Below, piece after piece: positions 50,623 to 58,663 of a stretch of DNA of 64,000 bases. The DNA comes from Streptomyces sp. 71268 (GTDB lineage Bacteria; Actinomycetota; Actinomycetes; Streptomycetales; Streptomycetaceae). Position 1 is the stretch's first letter. Each line of letters opens with the position of its first letter. Under the pieces are notes generated by a model, which saw only the letters and a program-made list of their open reading frames with translations, made no database searches and was not told the origin of the DNA. The position numbers and the translations under genes are program-made. The stretch lies in NCBI RefSeq assembly GCF_029392895.1, contig NZ_CP114200.1, forward strand, positions 1,269,501 to 1,333,500. Direction: 5' to 3'.

Positions 50623-51231
50623 AGCGGCCGAGCGGGGCGGCGGCCCCGTTCGGCCGGACGGCGGGGCGAGGCGTCCGCACGGGGAACCGAGCCCACCGCG
50701 CGCGGGGACGCGCGGTCACGGGACGGCGGACCAGCCTCGCCCGGTGACGCCGTGGCAGACACCCACCTGACGACGGAGTGGAGCCGGAACCGGCGCGGGC
50801 GTCACCCATGCGGTGGCGCCCGCGCCGCCGCGCGTGCCCACCGCCCGACGGGCCCAACTCCGGCCCGGAGCCCCGCCCCGACGCCCGCTTCCGGTCGGCG
50901 CGCCTGACCGGTGCGGTTTGCCCTGGATGCGCGCGGGTAGCCGCCGACGAGGTGGCCGTGACGGCCGCGTACGGACGCCGGCCCCCGGAGTCGCGGCCGT
51001 ACGGGCGAGCGGCACGGCCCACGGCGATCGGGCGTCGCACGGGCGCGGCGGAGCCGTCCGCCCCGCCGCGGACGACGCCGCGCCACGGCGCTCGCGCCGC
51101 GCCCTCGCGGGGGCACGGTGCGGGCCCGGAGGCGAACGCGCTGGAAGACCGAGCGAAATGATGGAGCCAAATCGCGGCGGGCCACGTCCATTGAGCATCG
51201 GGTCTGGTTCGCATGTCGGAGGTGGGATGCT
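50623..51231. other. 609-bp gap
   Basis: Very G+C-rich and without a frame that combines a ribosome site with coding-like third positions. The last 90 bp are less G+C-rich and carry GGAGGTGG before the next gene, so its promoter is probably there. No RNA gene recognised. Confidence 0.5.
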
Positions 51232-51822
51232 TTGGCCGGTTTCAGAGCACTGGCACGAGAGGTTCGCGATCCACGGAACAGCGTCGCGCTACGGCGCACC
51301 TCGCTCCGCAAATGCCTGGAGCGCTTCGCCCCGTACGGGCACCGCGCCACCTGGCACCACCTGTGCGTCCGCACCGGGATGCGGCCCGGAGACCGCGATC
51401 CCGACCCGGCGCGCCTAGTGGCGGCGCTGACGGAGCTTGAGGAGGCGCGGGAGGTGTGGCTCGCCTACGAGGCGGAGTTCGCCGCCCGGCGCAGGCGCGA
51501 GAAGCACGACGGGGTACGCCAACCGGGCGCCGTCGACGACTGGCACCGACTCACCTGGGGCGGCTGCGAGGTCGTCCGGTGCGCCGACCCCGAGACGCAC
51601 CCGGCCGCGCCGCTGCCGCAGGTGCTGCGGCAGGTCATCGCGGCCATGGAGGCGCCGGAGGGGTCGGCCAGCGGCTGTCCTGTGTGCGGGCAGGACCGCG
51701 TGACCTGGCACGGGCTCGCGGGCCGCGCCTGGGAGCCCGGGCCGGTCTGCGCGAGCTGCGGCATCGTGGTGCCGCGCCCCGTGCCCGCGCCCAGGGCCCC
51801 CGCGATGGCGGGCGCGCGCTGA
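51232..51822 (+). CDS. Hypothetical protein with a CxxC...CxxC zinc-ribbon-like end
   Basis: This roughly 196-aa soluble protein has an Arg-rich helical N-terminal half (REVRDPRNSVALRRTSLRKC) and a C-terminal pair CPVCGQDRVTW and PVCASCGIVVP, likely a zinc ribbon. The VDDWHRLTWGGCEVVRCADP block in the middle is strongly patterned. I recall similar unnamed proteins in Streptomyces, but no function. TTG 51232 follows GGAGGTGG by 7-8 nt; an in-frame ATG at 51118 has no ribosome site. The early codons are atypical, so the start is uncertain. Confidence 0.65.
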   Translation: MAGFRALAREVRDPRNSVALRRTSLRKCLERFAPYGHRATWHHLCVRTGMRPGDRDPDPARLVAALTELEEAREVWLAYEAEFAARRRREKHDGVRQPGAVDDWHRLTWGGCEVVRCADPETHPAAPLPQVLRQVIAAMEAPEGSASGCPVCGQDRVTWHGLAGRAWEPGPVCASCGIVVPRPVPAPRAPAMAGAR

Positions 51823-51984
51823 GCCAGGCGTGGCGCGTGGCGCGCCGCTCGGGGTGGGGCCTGGCGGCGCGCCGCTCGTGGCGCGCCGGGCGGATCGGGG
51901 CGACCGCGCCGGCCGGCTGCCGCCCGGTGGCGCACGCCCGCGCGCCCCGGGGCACGTTGACAGCCCCGCCCCGGGCCAGCATGC

Positions 51985-52001
51985 TGAGCAACCGCTTAGT
52001 C
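51985..52001. promoter_or_regulatory. TetR-type operator before the MaoC-like gene
   Basis: TGAGC-AAC-CGCTTAGTC lies 79 bp upstream of the MaoC start. The same TGAGC-n3-CGCTTAGTC occurs at 53287 before the TetR gene (14 of 17 bases identical), and GAGCnnnCGCTTAG is a partial dyad. Confidence 0.6.
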
Positions 52002-52079
52002 AACGGAGTACGGGCGCGGGCGCTCCCCGTGCCGGTACGTGCGCCGCCAGCACGGCACGGCACCACGGGAGGCACCGCC

Positions 52080-52544
52080 ATGACCCCACCCCGGATCTTC
52101 ACCTCGCTCGACGAACTGCGGTCCGCGGTCGGCACCGAGTTCGGGCCGAGCGACTGGCTGGAGGTCGACCAGCGGCGGATCGACCTGTTCGCCGAGGCGA
52201 CCGGGGACCACCAGTGGATTCACGTGGACCCGGAGCGGGCCGCGGCCGGGCCGTTCGGCACGACCATCGCGCACGGCTACCTGACGCTGTCGCTGGTGCC
52301 CGCGTTCATGCCCCGGCTCTGGCGCGTCGAGGGCGTCCGCATGGGGGTGAACTACGGCGTGAACAAGGTGCGCTTCCCGGCCCCGGTGCCGGTCGGCTCG
52401 CGGCTGCGCGCGACGGCGAGGATCACGGAGGTCGCCGAGGTCAAGGATGGCGTCCAACTCACCACGGTCATCACGATCGAGCGCGAGGGCGGCGGCGAAC
52501 GCCCGGTGTGCGTCGCGGAGTCGGTCAGCCGCTTCTTCCACTAG
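52080..52544 (+). CDS. MaoC-like hotdog-fold enoyl-CoA hydratase
   Basis: This 154-aa protein is a single hotdog domain with the hydratase-2 motif FAEATGDHQWIHVDPERA, including Asp and His (about residues 42-52), then GPFGTTIAHGYLTLSL (about 57). It hydrates or dehydrates an acyl-CoA in the cytosol. ATG 52080 has GGGAGG 6 nt ahead. It converges on the TetR gene that probably regulates it through the 51985 operator. Confidence 0.92.
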   Translation: MTPPRIFTSLDELRSAVGTEFGPSDWLEVDQRRIDLFAEATGDHQWIHVDPERAAAGPFGTTIAHGYLTLSLVPAFMPRLWRVEGVRMGVNYGVNKVRFPAPVPVGSRLRATARITEVAEVKDGVQLTTVITIEREGGGERPVCVAESVSRFFH

Positions 52545-52599
52545 CCGCCCGGCGGCGCCCGCCAAGCCCGTGGGCCACGCACCCGCCGCGCGCCGCGGG

Positions 52600-53220
52600 T
52601 TACGCGCCCGCCGCGCCCACCATGCGCAGGGCCAGGGCCGCGTACGAGTCGCCCACCTCGTCCGGGGTGCGGCGGCCCTCCGTGCTGAACCAGCGGGCCA
52701 CGTCGATGCAGAGCGACAGGACGGCCAGGGTCGTGCCCGGCACGTCGGTGACGTCGAAGTCGCCGGAGCGCACGCCGTCCTCGATGATGCCGCGCACCGC
52801 GGCGTCGGTGGCCCGGCGCATGCCGACGATCTCGGCCCGGTGCTCGGGGCCCAGCGCGTCCAGTTCGTACTGCACCACGCGCGCCGTGGTGTGGTGCTCG
52901 GCGTGCCAGCGGACGAAGGAACGGACGGCGTCGGCCAGCCGCTCGGCCGGGCTGCCGTCGGCGAGCGCCGGGCGCTCCAGGATGTCGAGCGCGAGCCGGT
53001 GGCCGACCAGGCTGATCTGGTAGAGCAGTTCTTCCTTGGTCTTGTAGTGGATGTAGAGCGCGGCCGGGCTCATGCCCGCGCGGCTGGCGATGTCGCGGGT
53101 GGTCGTGGCGTGGTAGCCGCGCTCGGCGAACGCCTGCACCGCGGCGATGACCAGCCGCCGGGCGGCGTCCGGGGCGATGTCGGCCCACTCTTCCTCGGAC
53201 TGCTGCGCCTGCGCGCTCAT
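52600..53220 (-). CDS. TetR family regulator (MaoC/acyl-CoA module)
   Basis: This 206-aa regulator has a helix-turn-helix at about residues 20-68 (VIAAVQAFAERGYHATTTRD, SPAALYIHYKTKEELLYQIS) and a TetR_C-type helical domain. It lies downstream of an acyl-CoA dehydrogenase on the same strand and converges on the MaoC gene. An operator copy 67 bp upstream of its own start (53287-53303) suggests autoregulation; the matching copy before the MaoC gene suggests that as its other target. Confidence 0.92.
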   Translation of the reverse strand: MSAQAQQSEEEWADIAPDAARRLVIAAVQAFAERGYHATTTRDIASRAGMSPAALYIHYKTKEELLYQISLVGHRLALDILERPALADGSPAERLADAVRSFVRWHAEHHTTARVVQYELDALGPEHRAEIVGMRRATDAAVRGIIEDGVRSGDFDVTDVPGTTLAVLSLCIDVARWFSTEGRRTPDEVGDSYAALALRMVGAAGA

Positions 53221-53286
53221 GGAAGGCCCCGCTCTGCCAGCCCGCCACGGACCCTCCGCGACGGGAGGCTCACCCTACCGCGCGGG

Positions 53287-53303
53287 TGAGCGGGCGCTTA
53301 GTC
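53287..53303. promoter_or_regulatory. Second copy of the MaoC/TetR operator
   Basis: TGAGC-GGG-CGCTTAGTC lies 67 bp upstream of the TetR start at 53220. It matches the site at 51985 apart from the three central bases. It is 41 bp past the end of the neighbouring acyl-CoA dehydrogenase gene. Confidence 0.6.
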
Positions 53304-53344
53304 CCGCGTTCCGCGCCGCCCGTCGGCTGCGCTCCCATGGCCGA

Positions 53345-54499
53345 TCAGAACGCGGCGACCCCGGTCAGCTCGCGACCGATCAGGAGCTTCTGGATCTGGC
53401 TGGTGCCCTCGTACAGGGTCATCACGCGCGCGTCCCGCAGCAGCTTGCCCACCGGGTACGCGTCCACGTAGCCGTAGCCGCCGAAGACCTGGAGGGCGTT
53501 GTTGGCGCACCGTACGGCCGCCTCGCTGGCGTAGAGCTTGGCCACCGACGACTGGGTCGCGAACGGCAGCCCGCGCTCGATGTGGTCGGCCACCTGCCAG
53601 GTCAGCAGGCGGGCGGCGGCCACGTCGACGGCGATGTCCGCGAGCAGCTCCTGTACGAGTTGGTGGTGGGCGATGGTCTTGCCGCCGAACTGCTCGCGCT
53701 CGCCCGCGTAGGCCACCGCCGCGTCCAGGCACGCCTGGGCGATGCCCACGCAGCCGGCCGCGACCGACATCCGGCCCTTGGCCAGCGCCGACATGGCGAC
53801 CTTGAAGCCCTGCCCCTCCTCGCCGACCAGCGCCGACGCGGGCACCCGCACCCCGTCGAAGGTCAGCTCCGCGGTGGCCTGGCCACGCAGCCCGAGCTTG
53901 CCGTGGATCTCGCTGCGTCCGAGCCCCGGCGTGTCCGTGGGCACCAGGAAGGCGCTGATGCCCCGGTGTCCGGGCTCGGGCCCGGTGCGGGCGAAGAGCA
54001 ACACCACGTCGGCCCAGGTGCCGTTGGTGATGAACGTCTTGGTGCCGTCGATGACGTATCCCGCGCCGTCGCGTACCGCGCGGGTGGTCAGCGAGGCGGC
54101 GTCCGATCCGGTGCCGGGCTCGGTGAGCCCGAAGCAGCCCACGGCCTCGCCCGCGCACAGCGGCGGCAGCCACTCCCGCTTCTGTGCCTCGCTCCCCCAG
54201 GCGGCGACGGACTTGGCGCACAGGCCGAGCGAGACCGACAGGATGCCGCGCACCGCCGAGTCGCCGCGCCCGAGTTCCTCGGTGACCAGCGCGTACGAGA
54301 GGTGGTCACCGTCGGAGCCGCCGTAGCGGGCGGGGATGGTGAGGCCGAGGAAGCCGAGCGCGCCCAGCTTGGGCACGATGGCGCGGTCGACCCGCTCGGC
54401 GCGGTCCCACGCGGCGGCGTGCGGCGCGACCTCCCGGTCGACGAAGTCCTTGGCCAGTCGGCGCACCGCGTTCTGCTCGTCCGTGAGCTCCAGGTCCAT
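53345..54499 (-). CDS. Acyl-CoA dehydrogenase (short/branched-chain type)
   Basis: This 384-aa FAD enzyme has the two classical signatures: CFGLTEPGTGSDAASLTT (about 122-139) and QVFGGYGYVDAYPVGKLLRD with the catalytic Glu in LYEGTSQIQKLLIGREL (about 360). Length is standard. It oxidises an acyl-CoA at C2-C3. ATG 54499; only 70 bp separates it from a divergent TetR gene with an operator-like dyad between, so that TetR most likely controls it. The downstream TetR (52600) could be co-transcribed. Confidence 0.94.
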   Translation of the reverse strand: MDLELTDEQNAVRRLAKDFVDREVAPHAAAWDRAERVDRAIVPKLGALGFLGLTIPARYGGSDGDHLSYALVTEELGRGDSAVRGILSVSLGLCAKSVAAWGSEAQKREWLPPLCAGEAVGCFGLTEPGTGSDAASLTTRAVRDGAGYVIDGTKTFITNGTWADVVLLFARTGPEPGHRGISAFLVPTDTPGLGRSEIHGKLGLRGQATAELTFDGVRVPASALVGEEGQGFKVAMSALAKGRMSVAAGCVGIAQACLDAAVAYAGEREQFGGKTIAHHQLVQELLADIAVDVAAARLLTWQVADHIERGLPFATQSSVAKLYASEAAVRCANNALQVFGGYGYVDAYPVGKLLRDARVMTLYEGTSQIQKLLIGRELTGVAAF

Positions 54500-54524
54500 G
54501 TCGCCGCCCCAGGGTGTGCGCGTA

Positions 54525-54541
54525 GTTAGCAGCGCTAGTTT
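54525..54541. promoter_or_regulatory. Operator-like dyad between acyl-CoA dehydrogenase and TetR
   Basis: The minus strand reads AAACTAGCG followed by CTGCTAAC, an imperfect dyad (TTAGC/GCTAG). The same AAACTAGCG begins the palindrome at 60128 before the aldehyde dehydrogenase gene. It lies 26 bp from the dehydrogenase start and 29 bp from the TetR start. Confidence 0.55.
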
Positions 54542-54569
54542 TTGTGTGGCGGGCTCTACTATGTGGCGC

Positions 54570-55214
54570 ATGGCCCGCCCCCGCAAGCCCCTGCTGAGCC
54601 GCGAGAGAATCGTCACGGCCGCCCTCGCCCTCGTGGACGCCGAGGGGTTGCAGGCCGTCTCGACCCGCCGGCTCGCCGCCGAACTCGGGGTCAGCGGGCC
54701 GTCGTTGTACAACCACTTCCCGACCAAGGACGAGATCCTGGACGCGGTCGCGGACACCGTGGTCGCCGAGGTCGACCTCTCGATGTTCGACGCGGGGCGC
54801 GACGGCCCCGAGCACTGGCGCCCGGCACTGCTCGCCTGGGCTCGCTCCTACCGGGCGGCGCTCACCGCCCACCCGCACATCGTGCCGCTGCTGGCCCAGG
54901 GGCCAGGGCGGCGGCCGACGGGGCTGCGGATGGCGGACGCGGTGTTCGGCGCCATGGTGCGCGCGGGGTGGCCGCCCGCCCACGCGACGCGGGTGGGGGC
55001 GCTGATGCGCTACTTCGTCGCCGGGTCCGCGCTCGGCTCCTTCGCCCGCGGTTTCGTGGACGATCCAGGGGCGTACGACCCGGCGGCCTATCCGCACCTG
55101 GGCCAGGCGCACCTGCTGGCCGAGCGGCAACAGCAGGTGGACGAGGGCGCGTTCGAGACGGGCCTGACGGCCCTGCTGGACGGGCTTGAGCTCCAGTTCC
55201 AGCGGCTGATCTGA
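54570..55214 (+). CDS. TetR family regulator with TetR_C-like (tetracycline-repressor type) domain
   Basis: This 214-aa regulator starts MARPRKPLLSRERIVTAALA and has its helix-turn-helix at about 28-56 (STRRLAAELGVSGPSLYNHF), the pattern of the true TetR subgroup with C-terminal TetR_C. GMxRYFVAGSALGSF-like text near residue 155 fits that domain. ATG 54570 and an in-frame ATG 54561 are both possible. It diverges from the acyl-CoA dehydrogenase; by shared motif it may also regulate the aldehyde dehydrogenase at 60 kb. Confidence 0.92.
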   Translation: MARPRKPLLSRERIVTAALALVDAEGLQAVSTRRLAAELGVSGPSLYNHFPTKDEILDAVADTVVAEVDLSMFDAGRDGPEHWRPALLAWARSYRAALTAHPHIVPLLAQGPGRRPTGLRMADAVFGAMVRAGWPPAHATRVGALMRYFVAGSALGSFARGFVDDPGAYDPAAYPHLGQAHLLAERQQQVDEGAFETGLTALLDGLELQFQRLI

Positions 55215-55302
55215 GCCGGGCTAGGGTCCCGAGACCGACGCGGGTCGGGGCGCGCGGCTCCCCGACCCGCCCGGCGCCCGGGCGCCACCGCCCGCCGACG
55301 CG

Positions 55303-56862
55303 CTACTTGCGGCAGGTCACGTCCGATCCGGGCAGCCTGCCCGTCCGCAGGTAGGCGTTGACCTGGTCGTCCACGCAGGCGTTGCCGTACTCGCCGAACA
55401 CCCCGTGGTGGTTCGCGCCCTCCAGGGTCAGCAGCCGGGAGCTGGGCAGCATGCCGCGCAGGGCCTTGCTGCCCTGGTAGGAGGTGCGGGGGTCGCCGGT
55501 GGCGGCCACGATGAGCGCCGGGGCGTCCCGCTCCACCCGGACCGGGGCCTCGCGCGGCAGGTCGGGCCAGAACGTGCAGGGGTTGACGTTGTTGGCCATC
55601 GGCCCCATCAGCGGATAACGGTCCCGGCTGCGCTGGACGTCGCGCCAGTACACCTCGGGGTCGCGCGGCGCCGTCCCGTCGCCGCACAGGATGGCGACCT
55701 GCGCGCTGCCGTACCCCGACTGCTTGCCGGTCAGGGCGAAGTCCAGCATCTCCACCAACTCCGGCGTCGGCTCGACGCGCTCGCCGCGCGCCGCGCGGGC
55801 GAGCACCGAGAGCTGGCCGGCGAGCGCGTGCCGGGCCGGGTCGCGGTCGTCGGCGGCGCCGGCGAAGGCGATCATCGGCACCGTCGCGTCGTCCACCCGG
55901 TACGCGTCCGGGCCCGAGCCGACCACCAGCGGGCGCACCGCCGCGGCCCGCGCGGTGCGCTCGACGGTGCGCAGCACCCGCGGCCCGCTCGTGCCGAGGC
56001 CGTAGGTCGCGTGGCGCCGCGCGGTCCACTCGGCCCAGGCGCGCAATGCCTGGTCTCCGATCTCCTCCCGGCCCTTGAGCAGCCGGGGCCGGTACTCACG
56101 CGGGTCGATGGCCCCGTCGAGCACCACCCGGTCGTAGCGGCCCGGAAACATCTGGGTGTAGGCGGTGCCCAGGTAGGTGCCGTACGAGTAGCCCAGGTAG
56201 GAGATCTTCCGCTCGCCCAGCACGCCCCGTACGACGTCCATGTCGCGGGCGGTGTTGCGGGTGGTGACGTGCGGCAGGACGGCACCGTGTCGGGTGGAAC
56301 AGCGCCTGGCCAGGTCCTTCTGGTGGGCGACCTGCCGGTCGAAGCTGGCCCGGGTCATGCCGGCCGAGACCAGGCCGGTGCCGACGGGCCAGCCGCAGTC
56401 CAGCGGGGTGCTGCGGCCGACGAACCGGGGGTCCAGGCCGATCAGGTCGTAGCGGGCCGCGTTGTCCCGCATCGCGGTCCGCGCCGCCAGCGGGCTGGTG
56501 AGGGAGGGGCCGCCGGGGCCGCCGTCGTTGAAGACGATCGGGCCGACGCGGTGGGCGGTGTCGGTGGCCCTGATCCGGGAGAGGGCGACGGTGATGGTGC
56601 GGCCGGTGGGGCGCGCGTAGTCCAGCGGAACCGTGATGTCGGCGCACTGGGCGCCGGCCTTCTCCAGTTGCCTCCCCTCCTCGTCCCCCGGGCCGAGCAC
56701 GCAACTCCGCCACTGCGGACGCTGGTCGTAGAAGCGGGAGAGTTCGCTCGTCGCGGCGGGCGGGCCGTCGTGGGCCGCGGCCGGTATGACGGCCGTGGGC
56801 AGGAGGGTCAGGCAGGCGGCGAGCGCCGTGCCCGCCGCCGCCGGCCTTGTCATCGCATGCAT
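55303..56862 (-). CDS. Secreted tripeptidyl-aminopeptidase-like alpha/beta hydrolase
   Basis: This 519-aa protein has a signal peptide (1-30, AVIPAAAHD) and an alpha/beta-hydrolase fold of the Streptomyces Tap/SlpD/SlpE (S33) group. Triad: Ser in GYSYGTYLG (about 224), Asp in VAATGDPRTSYQG (about 453) and His in GANHHGVFGEYGN (about 480). The oxyanion HGGPG motif is altered to NDGGPGGPS (about 113). C-terminal Cys pairs (ACVDD, VTCRK) may form disulfides. It would trim N-terminal peptides outside the cell. A strong hairpin lies 36 bp upstream. Confidence 0.9.
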   Translation of the reverse strand: MHAMTRPAAAGTALAACLTLLPTAVIPAAAHDGPPAATSELSRFYDQRPQWRSCVLGPGDEEGRQLEKAGAQCADITVPLDYARPTGRTITVALSRIRATDTAHRVGPIVFNDGGPGGPSLTSPLAARTAMRDNAARYDLIGLDPRFVGRSTPLDCGWPVGTGLVSAGMTRASFDRQVAHQKDLARRCSTRHGAVLPHVTTRNTARDMDVVRGVLGERKISYLGYSYGTYLGTAYTQMFPGRYDRVVLDGAIDPREYRPRLLKGREEIGDQALRAWAEWTARRHATYGLGTSGPRVLRTVERTARAAAVRPLVVGSGPDAYRVDDATVPMIAFAGAADDRDPARHALAGQLSVLARAARGERVEPTPELVEMLDFALTGKQSGYGSAQVAILCGDGTAPRDPEVYWRDVQRSRDRYPLMGPMANNVNPCTFWPDLPREAPVRVERDAPALIVAATGDPRTSYQGSKALRGMLPSSRLLTLEGANHHGVFGEYGNACVDDQVNAYLRTGRLPGSDVTCRK

Positions 56863-56897
56863 GACAGCACGCTAGGCCGCGCGCCCCGGACCACTCA

Positions 56898-56937
56898 CTG
56901 GTGCTGTCCCCCGCCTTGGGAAGGGGGACAGCACCAG
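56898..56937 (-). terminator. 15-bp hairpin between the alcohol dehydrogenase and peptidase genes
   Basis: Arms 56898-56912 and 56923-56937 pair perfectly around a 10-nt loop. On the minus strand it follows the alcohol dehydrogenase stop by 115 bp and precedes the peptidase start by 36 bp. It is either the dehydrogenase terminator or a structure in the peptidase leader. Confidence 0.6.
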
Positions 56938-57022
56938 CGTGCGGGGCGCGCCCGTCGGGCTGACCACCGTCGTACGGACCGGCCGTCGGCCCGGCGGGTA
57001 GGAAAGCCCAGAAACCCAGATT

Positions 57023-57058
57023 GCCCAGAAGGCTCAGAGAGCCCAGAAGGCTCAGAAG
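57023..57058. repeat. 18-bp tandem duplication over the alcohol dehydrogenase stop
   Basis: GCCCAGAAGGCTCAGAGA (57023-57040) is followed directly by GCCCAGAAGGCTCAGAAG (57041-57058), 16 of 18 bases identical; degenerate CCCAGA copies continue to the left. The dehydrogenase stop codon (57052-57054) lies inside the second unit. Confidence 0.75.
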
Positions 57059-58134
57059 ACGATGAGCGCCCGGCCACCGCGGCCCGCGAGCATGGCGTCG
57101 AAGGCGGCGGGGATGCCTTCGAGCCCGATCCGGTCGGTGATCAGGGCCGACAGGTCGAGCCTTCCCGCGCGCACGTGCTCCGCGATCGCCGGCAGGTCGC
57201 GGACCGGGTCGCTGTTGCCGTAGACGCAGCCGGAGAGGGTGCGGCCGAAGTAGAAGAGTTCCAGCGCGGAGAACGTCACCTGCTGGTCCTTGCCGCCAAT
57301 GCCGACGACGGTGGTCCGGCCGCCGCGACGGGTGCTCGTCCAGGCGGCGCGGATGGTGTCCGCGCGGCCCACGCACTCGATGGCCACGTCGGCGCCGTGC
57401 CCCTCGGTGAGGGCGCGCACCCGCTTGGCCGTGTCCTCGCCCGCTATCAGGAAGTCGGTCGCGCCGGCGGCTCTGGCGAGTTCCTCCTTCTCGGGCGAGA
57501 TGTCGACGGCGATCAGTGGTCCCGCGCCGGCGATCCGCGCGCACTGGAGCACCGCGAGGCCCACCCCGCCGACGCCGAAGACCACGACCGACTCGCCCTC
57601 GACGATCTTGGCCGCGTGAAAGACGGCCCCGTACCCGGTGAGCACCGCGCAGCCGAGCAGCGCGGCGTCCATCAGCGGCACGCCGTCCGGCAGCGGCAAC
57701 ACCGCGTGCGCGGGCACCACGGTCTCCTCGGCGAACGCCGCGGTGCCAAGGCCCGGGTACAGGGCGGTGGAGTCGGCCGCGAGGGTGGCGTACGGGGCGT
57801 CGGCGGCGGCGCCCGCGTGGACACACAGCCACGGTTCGTCCAGCGCGCAGAAGTGGCAGTTCCCGCACGAGGGTGCCCAGTTCAGGACGACGCGGTCGCC
57901 GGTGGCCACCGATGTCACCCCTTCGCCCACGGCGCTGACGACGCCGGCCCCCTCGTGCCCGAGCACGGCCGGCGCCGGCTGCCGCAGCGTGCCGTTGGAC
58001 AGCGACAGGTCGGAGTGACACACGCCGGCGGCGGTGAGCTTGACCCGGACCTGTCCGGGGCCCGGCTTCGGGAGGTCGATCTCGGTGATCTCCAGCGGAG
58101 CGTTGACTGCGGTGAGTACAGCGGCGCGAACCAC
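57052..58134 (-). CDS. Zinc-dependent alcohol dehydrogenase (class III-like)
   Basis: This 360-aa medium-chain dehydrogenase has catalytic-zinc ligands in GVCHSDL (Cys about 38) and GHEGAG (His-Glu about 61), structural-zinc cysteines in CGNCHFCALDEPWLC (about 91-105), and the NAD fold VFGVGGVGLAVLQCA (about 190). Of the ADH families it most resembles the NAD/mycothiol- or NDMA-dependent group. GTG 58134 has AGGAGA 4-5 nt ahead. It is upstream of the peptidase and downstream of an aldehyde dehydrogenase on the same strand, hinting at an alcohol to aldehyde to acid route. Confidence 0.92.
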   Translation of the reverse strand: MVRAAVLTAVNAPLEITEIDLPKPGPGQVRVKLTAAGVCHSDLSLSNGTLRQPAPAVLGHEGAGVVSAVGEGVTSVATGDRVVLNWAPSCGNCHFCALDEPWLCVHAGAAADAPYATLAADSTALYPGLGTAAFAEETVVPAHAVLPLPDGVPLMDAALLGCAVLTGYGAVFHAAKIVEGESVVVFGVGGVGLAVLQCARIAGAGPLIAVDISPEKEELARAAGATDFLIAGEDTAKRVRALTEGHGADVAIECVGRADTIRAAWTSTRRGGRTTVVGIGGKDQQVTFSALELFYFGRTLSGCVYGNSDPVRDLPAIAEHVRAGRLDLSALITDRIGLEGIPAAFDAMLAGRGGRALIVF

Positions 58135-58663
58135 GGTTTCTCCTAGGGGCACAGGCACGGTGTGGGGGTGGGGCGTTGGCCCGCCCCCGTCACCAGCGGG
58201 CCGATGGACCCGGCGCCGACGGGGTGGGCGGACGGACGGGGTGCTCCGGCGTACGCGGGTGCGCACGCCGGTTCGAGCAACACGACGGTGCGGATCGTAC
58301 GGCGACGGAGCGGCCGAGCACAGCGTGCGCCCGGCCGTACCGGACGGTCCGGTTCGGTTATGTCCGATGCGCTGCGGTGCGGGCGCGCCCGCGGTGGGCG
58401 GGCGGCCGGCCCGGGGGGCGGGTGGGCGGTCGGGCGTACGCGGCGCGCGCGGGCGGGGGGACGGGGCGGGGCGGGCGTACGGGCAGGCGTACGGGACGGG
58501 GCGGCGCCGGGCCGTCGGGCGCCGGGAGGAGGCGGGACGAGACGCGCGGGCCAGCGGGCGATACGGGCGGCGGCCTGTACGAGGCGGCGGGCTGCGGGGT
58601 CGGACGGCCTGGCCCGGCGCCGCCGTCGGAGTGCGGCGCCGGGCGTGCTGGGGCGGCGAGGCG
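58135..58663. other. 529-bp gap between two dehydrogenase genes
   Basis: Extremely G+C-rich, with CGTACG-type words. I see no frame with a ribosome site and coding character, and no clear hairpin beyond G/C runs. It must contain the promoter of the alcohol dehydrogenase. Confidence 0.5.

Noticed and set aside
50623..51231. Genes or RNA in the 50.6-51.2 kb gap
   Set aside because: Frames on both strands are Arg/Pro/Ala shadows without ribosome sites; no conserved RNA fold recognised.
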